Notes: generated from the letters alone by a model not told the origin. Counted from the first letter of the stretch, positions 11,627-23,033 are shown. The stretch is 64,000 bases of DNA from Otatea glauca (GCA_036346275.1 CM070730.1:3968309-4032308), one strand, 5' to 3'. Numbers and translations are program-made.

Positions 11627-12258
11627 TTGAAGTAGGGTTTCTGACAACAGCACATCAGACAAATATCTGATTCAGAGCGTGCCAGTCGATTTGACCTATA
11701 ATCGACAAGGTAAAAATATAAAATTCACTCAAAGTAGATCGTGACGATCAATCGGTTTAGACTCAATCAGCTTGAAGCCGATTAAATCAAAGTAACAGAA
11801 TAAGTCTAACTAGCCGATTAAGGCTAATCAGAGGATAAAGGTAGATCGATTCTGAAGAAGGCGATACGCAACAAAATCAGAATAAATCAAACCTGGAGTG
11901 TAATTTGAAGAAGATCAACAATCGGCGATGCGCAACTTTATTGATCAAGTTTGAATTACAAAGATTAAATTACAAGAACTACTCCTAGTTGACAGGAAAA
12001 AATAATGTAAATTGGTGTGTTGGATCCCTTTGCAGTTTGCTTTGGCCCTTCTTTTATACCCGTCGGCCGATCGTGTCCTATTACAATACGTTATAAAACC
12101 TGATCTGTATCGGCCTTACTTCGGATAGCTTTCCCTCAAAGATCTCGCCGTTTGCCAAATATCTTCGAATCTTTTCAAATCGTCTGTTAGTTTCCGTTCG
12201 TTTTGACTTTTTTGCCAATTTTGATTAAACTTACCAAATTTTGGTGCAAACACAAACA
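11627..12258 (-). mobile_element. LTR-like repeat, copy 1
   Basis: A segment of about 630 bp is repeated with high identity at 20047-20690 in the same orientation. On the minus strand it starts TGTTTGTGTTTGCACC and has a TATA box in GGGTATAAAAGAAGGGCC near 12050, so it looks like an LTR read leftward. No retrotransposon coding sequence adjoins it and no 5-bp target duplication was found, so it is a solo or broken LTR. Confidence 0.65.
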
Positions 12259-12329
12259 TATTTTTATAGAATTTATTCAGAAATACGCATCATTTTATAG
12301 ATCGTCGTGCGGATTGTCCCAGGATAAGC

Positions 12330-12850
12330 TCATGAGTCACGATGAACAGAAGAACATCAGGAAGGGGAGATACAGATATGTAGAGAGAGAGAGAGAGCAG
12401 GGAGGCTCACCTTCAGAGCAGCGTCCTCTCCCTTCAAGTCGTGTTGTCCTCGAGGTGTTTCGGCAACACGGAAAACTCCAGTGGCCGGTGGCTCTTTGCT
12501 TTCCCTCTTCTCCCAATATGCAGGCCTCAGCGACATTAGATGCATATACGAGAGAACCCCCTCCTCTTCTCCTTCCTAGATACATAGAGCAGGAGATCTA
12601 AGAGTAAGCCGACAAGAAAAATGGGCTCGACGCAGAAACCTGGTGGGAGAAGGAGGTCGAGGAAGAGGAGCAGGAGTTTGCGATACTGTGGTAGACTTTA
12701 CAGGTGAGGGAGGCGGAGGCGGTCGCAAACGAGAGAAGTGGAGGTGGAGGCTGTCGCGACGGAGCGAGCCACGAGTGTCGTCGAGAGGTCGAGATGGGGG
12801 CGCGGTCATGAGAGGAGATGACGCGACGGAGAAAGCTTTCTCAACGCGGA
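12330..12850 (-). pseudogene. Possible gene fragment with splice donor
   Basis: A GC-rich block unlike its AT-rich neighbours. On the minus strand an ATG at 12545 opens MHLMSLRPAYWEKRESKEPP and runs to DLKGEDAALK, where a good splice donor (CTGAAG then GTGAGC) occurs near 12411. A proline-rich frame lies upstream at 12809-12576. I do not recognise the protein. It could be the first exon of a lost or captured gene. No further exons were found to the left. Confidence 0.3.
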
Positions 12851-13101
12851 GAGTCGAGGATTTTTTTCCCCCTGGAAACGGTGTGGATTATTGGGCCACG
12901 AAATGCCCGTCTTGTGGGCATCCAAACGCATCTTCTGACTGGCCTAGAGAAACTTTTCCCGTGGGTTTCCGTCCATGGATCCCAGCCGGGATTAAGGTCC
13001 CAAACAAAGCCTTTAAGGTTGCATCTTGTCTTCTCAAGACTACATTGGTGTTCGGCTTGGCTGTGGGCAGGAGCGACGGGTGCACAAGTCGGCCTTGGCT
13101 C

Positions 13102-14081
13102 TACGGGTGAAAACCGATACGGACGGATAATAGTTTTACTATATTTATTTTCATTTTTTTTCTCGGATGCGGATACAGATACAGATAGTTCGGATACGAA
13201 TACGAATACAGATACGAATCGAATCGGATACGGTTTCGAATATTTATCGGAACATGATAACCCCTTAGATTGTATATAAAAAATCAACGAAAACACATAA
13301 CTAGTTGATTTGATGAAAATATTATTGAAAATTGAACAAATATAAGCATTTTCATTCACTTAGACAATAGTTAGATACCATGTCGCAAATAAAATTATAT
13401 AAGACTTAGTTTATTACACACGTACAATTAGTTCATTATACACGTAGATCAAAACACAAAAAATAAGATAATCTTTGCTTAGAGATACAAATGGAAGCAA
13501 ACACATAACACACAAAAAGTTTTATAATACTTAAATATCACGTCTCCAGAAAAAGTATATAACACTTATATGTAATGACCCAAGATTTATATTCTTTGTT
13601 GAATTATGTTTAAAATAATAAATTATGTATTTATGAGTTTTTATGATTTCTAGCTATTTATTTAAAATATTTTTCTATTAAGAATAGGAATGTTTGAATT
13701 TTTGAGAAAATTTAAAATATGATAAAATCTTGAAAATGTTTTTTTAAATGTTAGATTATTTCTGGAACTTTCTAAAAAAAATCGTAATTTTTGGAGTTGG
13801 TTTACTAATTTTAATAATTGAAACTTACTTTATGTATTAATTAAATAAGAAAATTCTGAAATTAAGAAACCTTTTTGGCCCAAAAGAGTAGTCTTGGCTC
13901 AGCCCACATGTATATCCGGATATCCGACCCACAATATCCGGATTATTCGAATCCGTATGTGTATCCGACGGTCCGTATCCGTATCTGATCCGATACTATC
14001 CAACAAATATCCGATCCGACAGAATCCGTATCCGAAAATATCTGAATCGGTCGAAAACTATCCGATCCATTTTCATTCCTA
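13102..14081. mobile_element. hAT element, non-autonomous (hAT-1)
   Basis: 980 bp. Ends are TACGGGTGAAAA and, on the other strand, TAGGAATGAAAA. The 8-bp target duplication is CTTGGCTC (13094-13101) and CTTGGCCC (14082-14089), one mismatch. Both subterminal zones are dense in GATACGGATAC- and ATCCGTATCCG-type words, in opposite orientation at the two ends, as expected for transposase-binding repeats. No transposase is encoded. Confidence 0.88.
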
Positions 14082-14128
14082 CTTGGCCCCTGGGTGTCCT
14101 TCACTATGGGCTGATGAGGACTCCGAAC

Positions 14129-14409
14129 GAATTTTTTTTAAAATAATATATTTTTAAAATAATTTTACAAAAATAATACGCCTATTTTTTATTTTACAAA
14201 ATTATATCTCTGTCGCCATTTAACTCTGTTCGTCAATTGAAATGGCGACGGAGATCTGTTTTATCGCGGGTTGAATTGGCTGACAGTTCGACAAGGCCGA
14301 GGCTTCTGTCGCCATTGAAATGGCAATAGAGATATATTTTTGTAAAAAAAATTTCGGTATATCATTTTTGTAAAATTATTTAAAAAGTATATTATTTTAA
14401 AAAAATTCA
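14129..14409. mobile_element. Mutator-type MITE, family 2, copy B
   Basis: About 281 bp, same termini as the copy at 9677 (GAATTTTTTTTAAAATAATA at both ends, inverted). Flanked by a perfect 9-bp duplication ACTCCGAAC (14120-14128 and 14410-14418). The interior carries CTGTCGCCATTT and GGCGACGGAG words. Non-coding. Confidence 0.88.
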
Positions 14410-15032
14410 ACTCCGAACAATGTGTCGATTTGAAGATGGGCGATTAAAAGTTCGTCTGTCCCGTCTCGACATGGTTCGCTTCGCTTCAGGCTGAGCCCGT
14501 GACGACGCTCGCCTGGGCTTTCCATAGTTGTCTCTACCAAGCCTTTGGGTTCACCAATTAACCCCTCTCACCAACTCTTTTTTCCTCTCTCTTCTTGTTT
14601 CCTCTCTCTTTTTGCAAATCTTAATCCATAAGCACGGATAGAGTCAGTCTAAATCCAAGCCTAGACCAATCAACATCTTTTTAGACTAATTTATAATTTT
14701 ATTTTTTTAAACATATTTTACATGGACTTTTTAGACCAGACCACCTCGATGAGACCTGCCTCCGCCCCTGTCGACAAGAGAAGTGCCCCTATCGAGACAA
14801 CTTTTTTTTTTGAGAGAAATAGCAAGAGGCGCTAGATATGGATGATCGAAAGCTAAGCAGCCTAAGCTCATGATCAGGCCTGGTCGACTCACTTTCAGAG
14901 GTTAACCGGGCCATCTATTCTATCTAGAATAGTGAGGGCATGATTCTTCGTTGCTTACCATACATTGCTACAATTCTGTGCCAAGTGTGGCAATCCATGA
15001 TTTTGTTTAGCTAACCAAGCATTCTCCGAGTC
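14410..15032. other. Intergenic, nothing recognised
   Basis: Mixed composition with a T/C-rich tract at 14565-14620. No gene, repeat boundary or regulatory pattern could be supported. Confidence 0.5.
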
Positions 15033-15048
15033 AGAAAAGAAACATTGG

Positions 15049-16455
15049 GCTACATACCGAGAGGAAAAAAGGTCGGTAGTCTAAAGAAGCCTGACTCCGA
15101 GGCGCCTCCAGCGACTCCGGAGGCGAAATCGGGGCAAAGCCTAGAGCGTTTTCCACCCAGCTATCTCCCTCGCCACCGCCGTTGGTGGCCGCCGGCTTGC
15201 CGACGGCGGCGGCGGGGCCTTCCACAGCTTTCTCGTGAAACTCTATGAGGAATTTCGAGTGGAGCTAGCTAGGGCTCAAGACCAACGCGGGACACAGTGG
15301 CAAATCTACGGGTATTGTCGCGCGCCGTCGGCCGATTCACACCAATCTTCTTCGGATCCAACTGATCTCCGCCTCCTCCTCTTCTCTCAGACCGGATCTG
15401 CCCTTTCCTTGTCAGATTTGGTCTTTCCCGTTGGTGGTTGAGGCGGCTCGGTGGTCGAAGTGGGCGCGGCGAGGTTTTCGCCGGCGAAGTCAGCTGGAGC
15501 TAGGGGTGCAGCGAGCAGGGTCCAGACGAAGGCGTTTGCAGTGAGAATGGCCGCGTGGTGGCGCGGCGCATGGAGGACTAGCAGACGGCGGAACATGTGG
15601 AGGAGGTCATCCCAATCGCACTTCTCCTCCACCTCCTCAAGGATGCGCTGGAGGAGGACGATGAGTGCGAGGCACTTCGTGCCGACATTTTGCTGTTGCG
15701 GCTGCCGGCTTCCGGTCCAACCTGAGGGTGGTCGTGGTGGCTCATTGGTGGAAGCAGGCGAGGCGAGCTATTGGGGCACGCTGTTAGCTAGAGCCGGGGA
15801 TGCGGTGAGCGGGGTGCAGACCTTGGCAACTGCAGTGAGGTTGGCTGTGCAGTGGCGCGGTGCTGCGCTTTGGACTATCGAGCACCACGCAGAGCATCTT
15901 TTCCTCCAACATTTGAAGGAGGCGGTGGACGTCGTCGGAGGGAGGAAGGAGGGTGGTGAGTGCAGGGTGCTTCGTCGGCAGTCGGTGATGTCAGTTGGGG
16001 CTTAATTGGGGTTGCGGATGTGGTGCGCCTGAGTAGGCGTGAGTCTGCATAGGTAGCGCTCGGTGCTGGCCGATACCGCATGGTCCTGGCTTGTGGCTGC
16101 CCATTGGTGGTACTTCCATGGCACGGGGCATGCGTGAGTCTCTGGTCGGTTCAGGGACGCAATGGCGTGAGGGTGCGCCTCGCCATCTTTTTGGGGTTGT
16201 TTTTGCGGTGGGTGGCGTGTGAGGTGCTCTAGCTAGTGGGGACCCTCTAGGAAGGTCGTGCCGTCATTATTTCGTGGCGGTTTGGGAGGTGCGTTGTTGT
16301 TGGAGTCGTGCGTCGGCTCTTTCTCCGTTGTTGGTATCCTCCGGTTGGGGTTGATGGTCGGTACCTTTTTGTAACTTCCTCTCCGGAGGTTATTGTATTT
16401 TCTCTTCTTCTGAAATAAATGGCAAAGCTTCTGCCCTGAGTTTCAAAAAAAGAAA
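15049..16455 (+). mobile_element. LTR-less retroposon (LINE-mobilised), non-autonomous
   Basis: A GC-rich insert of about 1.4 kb ends in an A-rich tail (TTTCAAAAAAAGAAAAG). It is flanked by a 16-bp duplication with one mismatch, AGAAAAGAAACATTGG at 15033-15048 and AGAAAAGAAACGTTGG at 16456-16471. The long target duplication plus A-tail are the marks of LINE-type target-primed reverse transcription. The 3' part ends with AATAAATGGCAAAGCTTC and then the tail. No reverse transcriptase is encoded. The interior contains a diverged duplication with a period of about 290 bp, compared around 15520 and 15810. Open frames here (for example 15451-16005) look like by-products of GC content. Confidence 0.8.
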
Positions 16456-16471
16456 AGAAAAGAAACGTTGG

Positions 16472-17257
16472 TCCAGCTAAACAAACTCATACCGAAGTTC
16501 AAACTAGCTCGTAATGTACTCTGGGATCTTGGTTATCATGGAGCATTTGACAGTATAAAAGTAGCTTATACATTTTTGTTGTCGCTAACTCGCTGAAAAT
16601 CCTGAGATTAATTGTTCGCGTACAGTCTACGATCTCAATTGTGCGTGGATATGTCGTGAAAGCTATACAAACCATCAGAGATCAGACCATCTGGAAGCCT
16701 GCCACTCGGAGCAAGTACTCAAGGCATATACAAACATCAGATATCATCAAGTGCGCGCCATACGTTGTTTATCTTCCAAAACCGCGAAAGCTTGTAATTA
16801 CAAGTTGTTGAAGTAGATACGGAAATATATATGTATATATGCGATACGCATTCCACAGAGTTGCTAAACTATACCTGGAAAGGTGCAATCGAGCTAGCTG
16901 TAGAAAGCAGTGAATTAACGTGTCTCTAGTGACACTGTCAGAGTGAATTGCAAAAGAACGTTAAAGTTTACTTGTATGTCCGGCAAGTCTAAAAAGCTAA
17001 AATCTCCTTGCCGTTGTATCTTCTCAAGACTTGATGCCCTCCAATACTAGATGGCTAGCTTAATTATCTCACCTACTGTACCAAGTACTCGTCTTTTCTA
17101 GAACCTCTTGCATTCTAAACCCACAAAAAGTGTTCCTTGTTGCTAAAAGTTGGAACTAAGACAATGAGCAAAACAACTCTGTACCTCCAATAATCAGCAT
17201 TACCAATGCTTGCTTAAAATTTAAACAAGCATTCAAAACCTCCAAGCTCTCTCTACC
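16472..17257 (+). promoter_or_regulatory. Upstream region of the LTP gene
   Basis: Host sequence between the retroposon and the LTP TATA box. No coding sequence or distinct binding-site cluster can be claimed from sequence alone. Confidence 0.4.
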
Positions 17258-17265
17258 TATAAATA
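17258..17265 (+). promoter_or_regulatory. TATA box of the LTP gene
   Basis: TATAAATA in a C-rich context (CTCTACCTATAAATACC). Transcription would be expected to start near 17290, leaving a leader of about 200 bases before the ATG at 17495. Confidence 0.75.
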
Positions 17266-17494
17266 CCATGTACAACACAAGGCCAATGATCCCTGCATCA
17301 TCACCAAGCAGGATCGGCTAACTAAGAGAGGTGATTCTCTGTTTTTCTTTTTGATAGCTGCATAAATATTAAAATATAAATAAAAAATAGATAGTGATTA
17401 CTTACCCTCGTGTACTTCAAAATTTGTGTACTCGCTAACTAATTATCAGTAGTAGCTCCTCTCAGCCCTCACTGTGTTAGTCACGCGACCAACC

Positions 17495-17845
17495 ATGAGC
17501 AAGAACGCGAGCTCTGCACGGGCCGGCCTCGCCGTCCTCCTGCTCTTGCTCGCGCTCCGGCAGCTCGAGGCCGACATTTCGTGCTCCGACGTGCTCTCCG
17601 ACGTGTCGCCGTGCCTCGGCTTCCTGCAGGGCGACGAGGACCACCCCTCCGGCGACTGCTGCGACGGCGTGTCCAGCCTCGTGGCGGCCGCGGCCGCCAC
17701 GGCCGATCGGCAAGCGGCGTGCGAGTGCCTCAAGTCGGCCGTCGGCCAGGTCAACGCCGACACCTCCGCCGCGCAGGCCTTGCCGGCCGACTGCGGCGTC
17801 TCGCTGACGTACACCATCTCCCCCGACGTCGACTGCTCACAGTGA
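17495..17845 (+). CDS. Non-specific lipid-transfer protein, type 1, main exon
   Basis: 116 codons from the ATG at 17495 (CCAACCATGAG) to a TGA at 17843-17845. I chose this ATG because it directly precedes a hydrophobic signal peptide (AGLAVLLLLLALRQLEA). The mature part carries the eight-cysteine motif of nsLTPs: C-X9-C-X14-CC-X19-C-X-C-X21-C-X13-C, which is type-1 spacing. Such proteins are secreted, hold four disulfides and carry lipids in a hydrophobic tunnel, often for cuticle or defence roles; the specific role here is not known. Codon use is strongly GC-rich, as in many grass genes. The stop codon overlaps a strong splice donor: intron GTGAGT starts at 17842. If spliced to 21871 the ending becomes DCSQID instead of DCSQ. 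Confidence 0.93.
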   Translation: MSKNASSARAGLAVLLLLLALRQLEADISCSDVLSDVSPCLGFLQGDEDHPSGDCCDGVSSLVAAAAATADRQAACECLKSAVGQVNADTSAAQALPADCGVSLTYTISPDVDCSQ

Positions 17846-18076
17846 GTATACTGTCGACGTATATAACTGTGATAACTGACAAGTGACACACCGTGCATGC
17901 GTAATACGAAAACATGCAAAATTTATATTCTTCTCAAAATGATTTGTTTAGATATCTAGGACTCTGTTTTCTTTTCGTGTCAAAGACATCGTACACATTA
18001 ATGGATCATTTTATGTCGTATAATGTTCCAGAAGGCATGTGTCATGCTGCATGATGGTTTCATGGTCTCTAGGAAG

Positions 18077-19218
18077 TAGGGTGGACATTCGGTTTCTTCG
18101 ATTTTTTCGATTTTAAATTATTTCGGTTTTTGGAAACCAGAAACCGAATCGAAACCGATCAAATCTGAGAACCGAACTGCACAAACTGAACAAATTCGGT
18201 TCGGTTATTTCGGTTTTTCAGTAAACCGCATTTCACAGGGTGGAGGTGCGGGCGTGAAGTGGCAGCGAGGAGTCTGGATCGACGGCGGTGGAGGGCGAGG
18301 GGAAGAGGTGGTCGAAATGGGTGTGGAGGGACTCACCATGTGGAGCCGCCGGCGAGATAGGCGACGGGGGCAAGGGTCGTCTCACTGGATGACTGTGATG
18401 AAGTTCCTCCCAACTTCCAACGAATTTTCTCCCAAACAAATAACATACGATGCAAATCAACATTTACAAGTCTAGGATGGCATCAATAATCCCGCTGCTT
18501 CACAAATCAGAGTATCAAACCACAACAAAACCCACCCTCCCAGCACCAGACACTTCGTGCGATAGCACATGGCCAACTTCCCGTGCTACGCCACCATATG
18601 GAGCGGCCCTCGACCATGGATGAGGTTCAACATCTCCACCACCGCCTAGGCCACGCTCTTCCCCGACCTGCCGGCTTCTTCGCCCACTCTGTGCTGCAAG
18701 CAAAATCAGACCGCATCAGACCAGATCCTCGCGATCTAGGAGCGCCAGATCAAAATCAGCTGGTCGTGGCGTACTCTTGACCAGGGCGATATCATCGGCC
18801 TGCGCCCTGTTGATGATCCGGGCCACCATATCAGGCGCGTGGTCCCAAACTGGCTATGGCCTTGAGGAGGATCTCTCGGTGGCGGCGGCAAAGGAGGAGA
18901 GGCCGGGGGAGGGGGAGACCATGATGATTGAGAGCTCAAGCTAGGATGGGCGCCGATGGGGAATGTGGGGAACACCGAACGGGGAAGGAGTAGGACCGAT
19001 GGGGAATGGGGAATGCGGAATGCGGGCACTAGCTTTGGACCTTTGGTTTCTCAGTGTCTAGTCATCTAGTGGAGAGTACTGGAGTCCAGTATATCGGTTG
19101 ATTCGGCTGTTCGGTTTTTGCGAGTTCGAAACCGAATCGAAAACCGAAAAAACTGAAATAATCGGTTAATTCGGTTCGGTTCAGTTTTTCGGTTTCGGTT
19201 TAAATATGCCCACCCCTA
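18077..19218. mobile_element. hAT element, non-autonomous (hAT-2), in the LTP intron
   Basis: 1142 bp. Ends are TAGGGTGGACATT and, inverted, TAGGGGTGGGCATA. The 8-bp duplication is CTAGGAAG (18069-18076) and GTAGGAAG (19219-19226), one mismatch. Both subterminal zones are packed with TTCGGTTTTTCGG- or CCGAAACCGAATCG-type words. The GC-rich core (18240-18370 and 18500-19030) differs from the ends and contains donor-like GGTGAGT on the minus strand, suggesting captured host-gene pieces. Confidence 0.88.
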
Positions 19219-19378
19219 GTAGGAAGATGGTGGATACCATATATAAGTGGGACTAAGATATATAATTCCCAAGACAAAAGTTTGTCATTAGACATTAGTT
19301 CTTTCGGCTCACACTCTTAACAGAGTACCACTCAATACATCAAAGAACAAAAGGAAAAAGAATATATATATATATATA

Positions 19379-19638
19379 GGGGAAGTATATGGTGAAATCA
19401 TGAAAGTAATCAAACATGGGCGTTGAATTGAAATTGAATGCTTCGGATCTAGGTAGAATCCAACCTCCTCACTTAAACATGTTTTACACATAACCCTTAG
19501 AAAAATTACAAAATTCCACATCTTAAGTGGAGAAGGTGAGATTCCACCTAAATCTGAACTATTCAAGTTCGATTCAACGTCTCTATTTGCTTACTTTCAT
19601 GATCTCATCATATGTCTACTTTCAACATATATTTCCCC
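19379..19638. mobile_element. MITE inserted in a TA repeat
   Basis: 260 bp. The ends GGGGAAGTATATGGTG and GGGGAAATATATGTTG are inverted repeats that continue with matching ATCATGAAAGTAA. Both flanks are (TA)n, so the target was TA-rich. No coding capacity. Confidence 0.75.
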
Positions 19639-20046
19639 ATATATATATATCATAGAATTAGTATTGTCAAACCATTATAGTTTTGCCCAAAGATACCGAA
19701 TCTTTAGGTTGAACATATAGAAGTGACATAAGTAAGTTCACCACAAAATGCTTTCTTAACATTGTTCTTTTATAACCTTTTTTGTTTAGAATATTTGGTT
19801 GTAAAAGTTAACTCTTGCAGGCTTTGAAAAGTCAAAAGGTGTATTTTCCTTTTTGCGAGAGGAAGTAATTTACCAAACGCAGATAAGCCAAAACTCTCAG
19901 TATCCCACCACTGAAATTTACACAAAAACTCGTTACTTGCTCGAGTCTGGAGTCTGGACACCATGGTCCATAAAGAAAACCTAACAAGATCATATGATCC
20001 CGTCTCCTCGCACCGAATGTTCAGACTTCAGAAATCTGCACGTCAA

Positions 20047-20690
20047 AAACTTGAAGTAGGGTTTCTGACAGCAGCACACCAGATGAACACCTGATTCAGA
20101 GCGTGCCAGTCGATTTGACCTGGAATTGACAAGGTAAAAATATGAAATTCACTCAAAGTCGATCGTGAAGATCAATCGGCTTAGATTCAATCAGTTTGAA
20201 GCTGATTAAATCAAGATAAAAGGGTAAGTCTAATTAGCTGATTAAAGCTAATCAGAGGATAAAGGTAGATCGATTCTGAAGAAGGCGATGCGCAGCAAAA
20301 TCAGAACAAATCGAACCTAGGGTGTAATTTGAAGAAGATCAACAATCGGCGATGCGCAACTTTATTGATCGAAATCGAATTACAAAGGCTAAATTACAAG
20401 AACTACTCCTAGTCAACAGGAAAAAGTAATGTAGATTGGTGTTTGATTGTGTTGGATTCTTTCGCAGCTTACTTTGGCCCTTATTTTATACCCGTCGGCC
20501 GATCGTGTCCTATTACAACACGTTACAAAACCTGATCCGTATCGGCCTTATTTCGGATAGCTTTTCCTCAAAGATCTTGTCGTTGCCAAATATTTTCAAA
20601 TCTTTTCAAATCGTCTGTTAGTTACCGTATGTTGACTTTCTTGCCGATTTTGACTAGACTTACCAAATTCTGGTGCAAACACACACATTC
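20047..20690 (-). mobile_element. LTR-like repeat, copy 2
   Basis: Same repeat as 11627-12258. It shares long runs such as CAGAGCGTGCCAGTCGATTT and the minus-strand TATA box in GGGTATAAAATAAGGGCC. On the minus strand it begins TGTGTGTGTTTGCACC. No internal retrotransposon sequence and no clear target duplication. It lies within the inferred LTP intron. Confidence 0.65.
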
Positions 20691-20854
20691 GGAGTTCTGG
20701 ACTTAAAGTCCAATGCAGTTTTTCATTCACTTATATACCTGAAAGTCTGCAATAGCTGTTTCATTTCATCCAGAGTTAGCACTTAATAAAAGACAGAAAA
20801 GAATCCATTATGTTTGACATTAGTGTTACTCAAACACTCGTGTCTAAAATTTTT

Positions 20855-20990
20855 GCCGAATCGGATACCTTGAATCCGAGTCGGATTCCGACACCCGCAA
20901 CCGATTTCGAGTAGTATTTCCTGTATCCAATTTTTTTTACCGAATCGGACATCCTGAATCCAAATCGGATTTCGACACTCATGCCCGTGT
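20855..20990. repeat. Diverged tandem pair of CCGAATCGGA units
   Basis: Two units of about 80 bp, each CCGAATCGGA...CTGAATCC or TTGAATCC...TCGGATT(C/T)CGACAC, lie at about 20857 and 20940. Origin unknown. Confidence 0.55.
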
Positions 20991-21870
20991 TCCAAGTACC
21001 ACTGCACTGCTTCACATGGCTTCGAAGTCTTTTTACCTTTACCATCTTCTGCTTTCAGCTGTGTGACCATGTCTCTAATATCTTGCCCATTAATGTGAAG
21101 TTTATGTAGAACAGTGGTGAGATTAGTCCTATATTACTTGTATAAAATGAGTTACAGTAGTATACAATACTTGTTAGGTCCAAACATAACACTTCTAGGT
21201 TAACCCTTTTACACGAAGCGAGAACGAAAGTGTATGCGGGGTGCTTGCTATGCATGCGCTGATCCGCCCTATAGGTGGGTTAGGCATTTAGCAAAATTTA
21301 GGCTAGGACTCACATACGCCATGCGCCGGCACTTGGTCTAAATATAACACCACTAAGTTAAATATTTTCCGCGAAACGGAATTTGAACCAGTGTCTTGCA
21401 TTGTCCTGGTACGAATTGCATGTTCCACTGAAGCCCCTGAACCTTTGGAGTTTCCAGCTAAACAATCCATTTGTTGCGGAGGGATCATGAAAGTGCAACA
21501 AAACAATTCTCTGTTGCACGGGTCTCTAACAACAGCGCAAATACGCAATCGTTCGAAAAGATTAATCAACGAGAAACACGTTCATAAGTCGTGTGTCATT
21601 TCGGCCAAAAGAAAAGAGTGGCATCATAGTAACCATATGAGCTTTGAGCCTTTGACCCACCAAAAGCAAAATTGACTAAAATATAAGTCTCCTTTTTTGA
21701 GTTGAAGCTAGTCTGCTGACAAAAGCAGAGAAACGGGTCAAAAAGTAAACAGCGACACCTGAAATACGATGAGTAATACAACCGAATCAGGATTAGGAAT
21801 TCAGGAAGCATGACGTGCAAATGAAACACGTCAGACAGGCTAACACTTGTTTTCCCTTTTGCTTGTGCAG

Positions 21871-21940
21871 GATTGATTGAAGAGAAGGTTCAGCGACAGA
21901 CGACGATGAGCACTACAGATTACAGACGCTGAATAAATGA
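21871..21940 (+). CDS. LTP gene, second exon (last codons) and 3' UTR start
   Basis: After the acceptor at 21870 the exon begins GATTGATTGA. Joined to the CA left by the main exon this gives CAG ATT GAT TGA, so the protein would end ...DCSQID; coding stops at 21880. An AATAAA signal is at 21932-21937 in the following UTR. The alternative is that this is unrelated intergenic sequence and the gene ends at 17845. Confidence 0.5.
21932..21937 (+). promoter_or_regulatory. Candidate poly(A) signal of the LTP gene
   Basis: AATAAA 51 bases after the spliced stop codon. It belongs to the gene only if the inferred intron is real. Confidence 0.45.
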
Positions 21941-22701
21941 TTTACTGATGTGACTAGCCTCCTTCCATCAACGTGCGATTCATTATTGTGTACCCTTTAA
22001 GGCAATCTCCATATGTTCTAGTGTGTGCTGCTACTGTACTACTCCTTTATGAACGAAGCTTTGGTTTTTTTCTTCTTGGTCTATTTTTTTTTCCAAGTTT
22101 AACCTCGTTAGAATAAAATTATAAATTCGATCTCTTTCCTATCGCGGAAGTAGCACCTACTGTACTCTTATATTGTGGTAGGTGGATCTACTGTGGTTCA
22201 ATTGCTCTTTTTATAATCGAGAAGATAGTTATATTTATAATTTTATTCAGATAAAGACTAAATATGGAAAATAAAAATTACCAAAGGGCCAATTTGGCCC
22301 AGGCTTGCTTTATGAAAGCAGCTTTGTGCCTTTTTTTCTACAATAAATAAAGACTCAATGTGCACAGCATAATTGATGAATTACAACAGACTATTCACAA
22401 GGCAACAGAACAAGGTGAATCAAGAAACTATGGCATCTTTTGCATAAATCCCAAGCTGCATGACCTCTTGTTGAGCAGATGCAATCATGCAAGCTGACAG
22501 GTAAAATAATTCTAACTGTGAAATCTTAATTAACTAACTAAAACTAACAAATTGAGAAACCAACCTTGAAATCTACCCTACAATTTCACAGACTGACACG
22601 ACAGTATGACATACAGAAATATACCCTCTTCGTAGGTCTGAGTTTCTGACGCAGAAAAAAAAGGAGCTAACTAAACCAAGAATCTTGCCACTAACCTCGT
22701 C

Positions 22702-22933
22702 TCATGCCAGCGGCACAATCTTGCCCTGCTCGGCGCTGTCGGCGGCAGCGTCCGCCGCTGCTGTCGTGCCCTCTCCGGAGTGCGCGACGTCGTACGTGGC
22801 GTGCACGCCGAAGAGCACGTAGTAGACTAGCATAGCCACCGCGCAGATGCCGAAGCGCAGGCCGGTATGCCAGGACCCGAGCGAGCTAGAGGAGGCAACC
22901 TGCACGGTTGCCTGGTCGATCGGCGTCCGTCAT
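22702..22933 (-). pseudogene. Small membrane-protein ORF, unrecognised, possibly frameshifted
   Basis: On the minus strand a GC-rich frame encodes SSSSLGSWHTGLRFGICAVA then MLVYYVLFGVHATYDVAHSG and ends in IVPLA and a stop at 22702. The stretch FGICAVAMLVYYVLFGV is a plausible membrane segment. The only upstream ATG (22933, MTDADRPG) is out of frame with it by one or two bases, so either a frameshift occurred or this is a last exon. Codon use is GC-rich like the real genes here. It converges with the LTP gene. I do not recognise the family. Confidence 0.4.
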
Positions 22934-23033
22934 GGCGACCTGGTTGATTCACGTCGACCTAGGCGGCGACCTGGGCGGCAGGCAGGCGACGACCTTCCCG
23001 GCGAGAGGGCAGTGACGATCCCTGTGTGGAGAC

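Larger units (their letters stand above)
17842..21870 (+). other. Inferred 4.0 kb intron of the LTP gene
   Basis: The donor GTGAGTATAC at 17842 and the acceptor TTTTCCCTTTTGCTTGTGCAG ending at 21870 are both strong. Type-1 LTP genes commonly have one intron placed a few bases before the stop, which fits. The intron holds a hAT element, a MITE inserted in a TA repeat and an LTR-like repeat. The intron is inferred and not proven. Confidence 0.6.

Noticed and set aside
12643..13359. Overlapping frames of 153-172 codons on both strands
   Set aside because: They cross the hAT-1 boundary at 13102, so they cannot be one gene; no splice or domain support.
15451..16005. 184-codon open frame
   Set aside because: Lies inside the retroposon, has no recognisable domain, and several frames are open because of GC content.
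11627..20690. The two LTR-like repeats as the 5' and 3' LTRs of one retrotransposon
   Set aside because: The intervening 8 kb has no gag-pol and contains unrelated elements plus the LTP main exon; the target duplications do not match.
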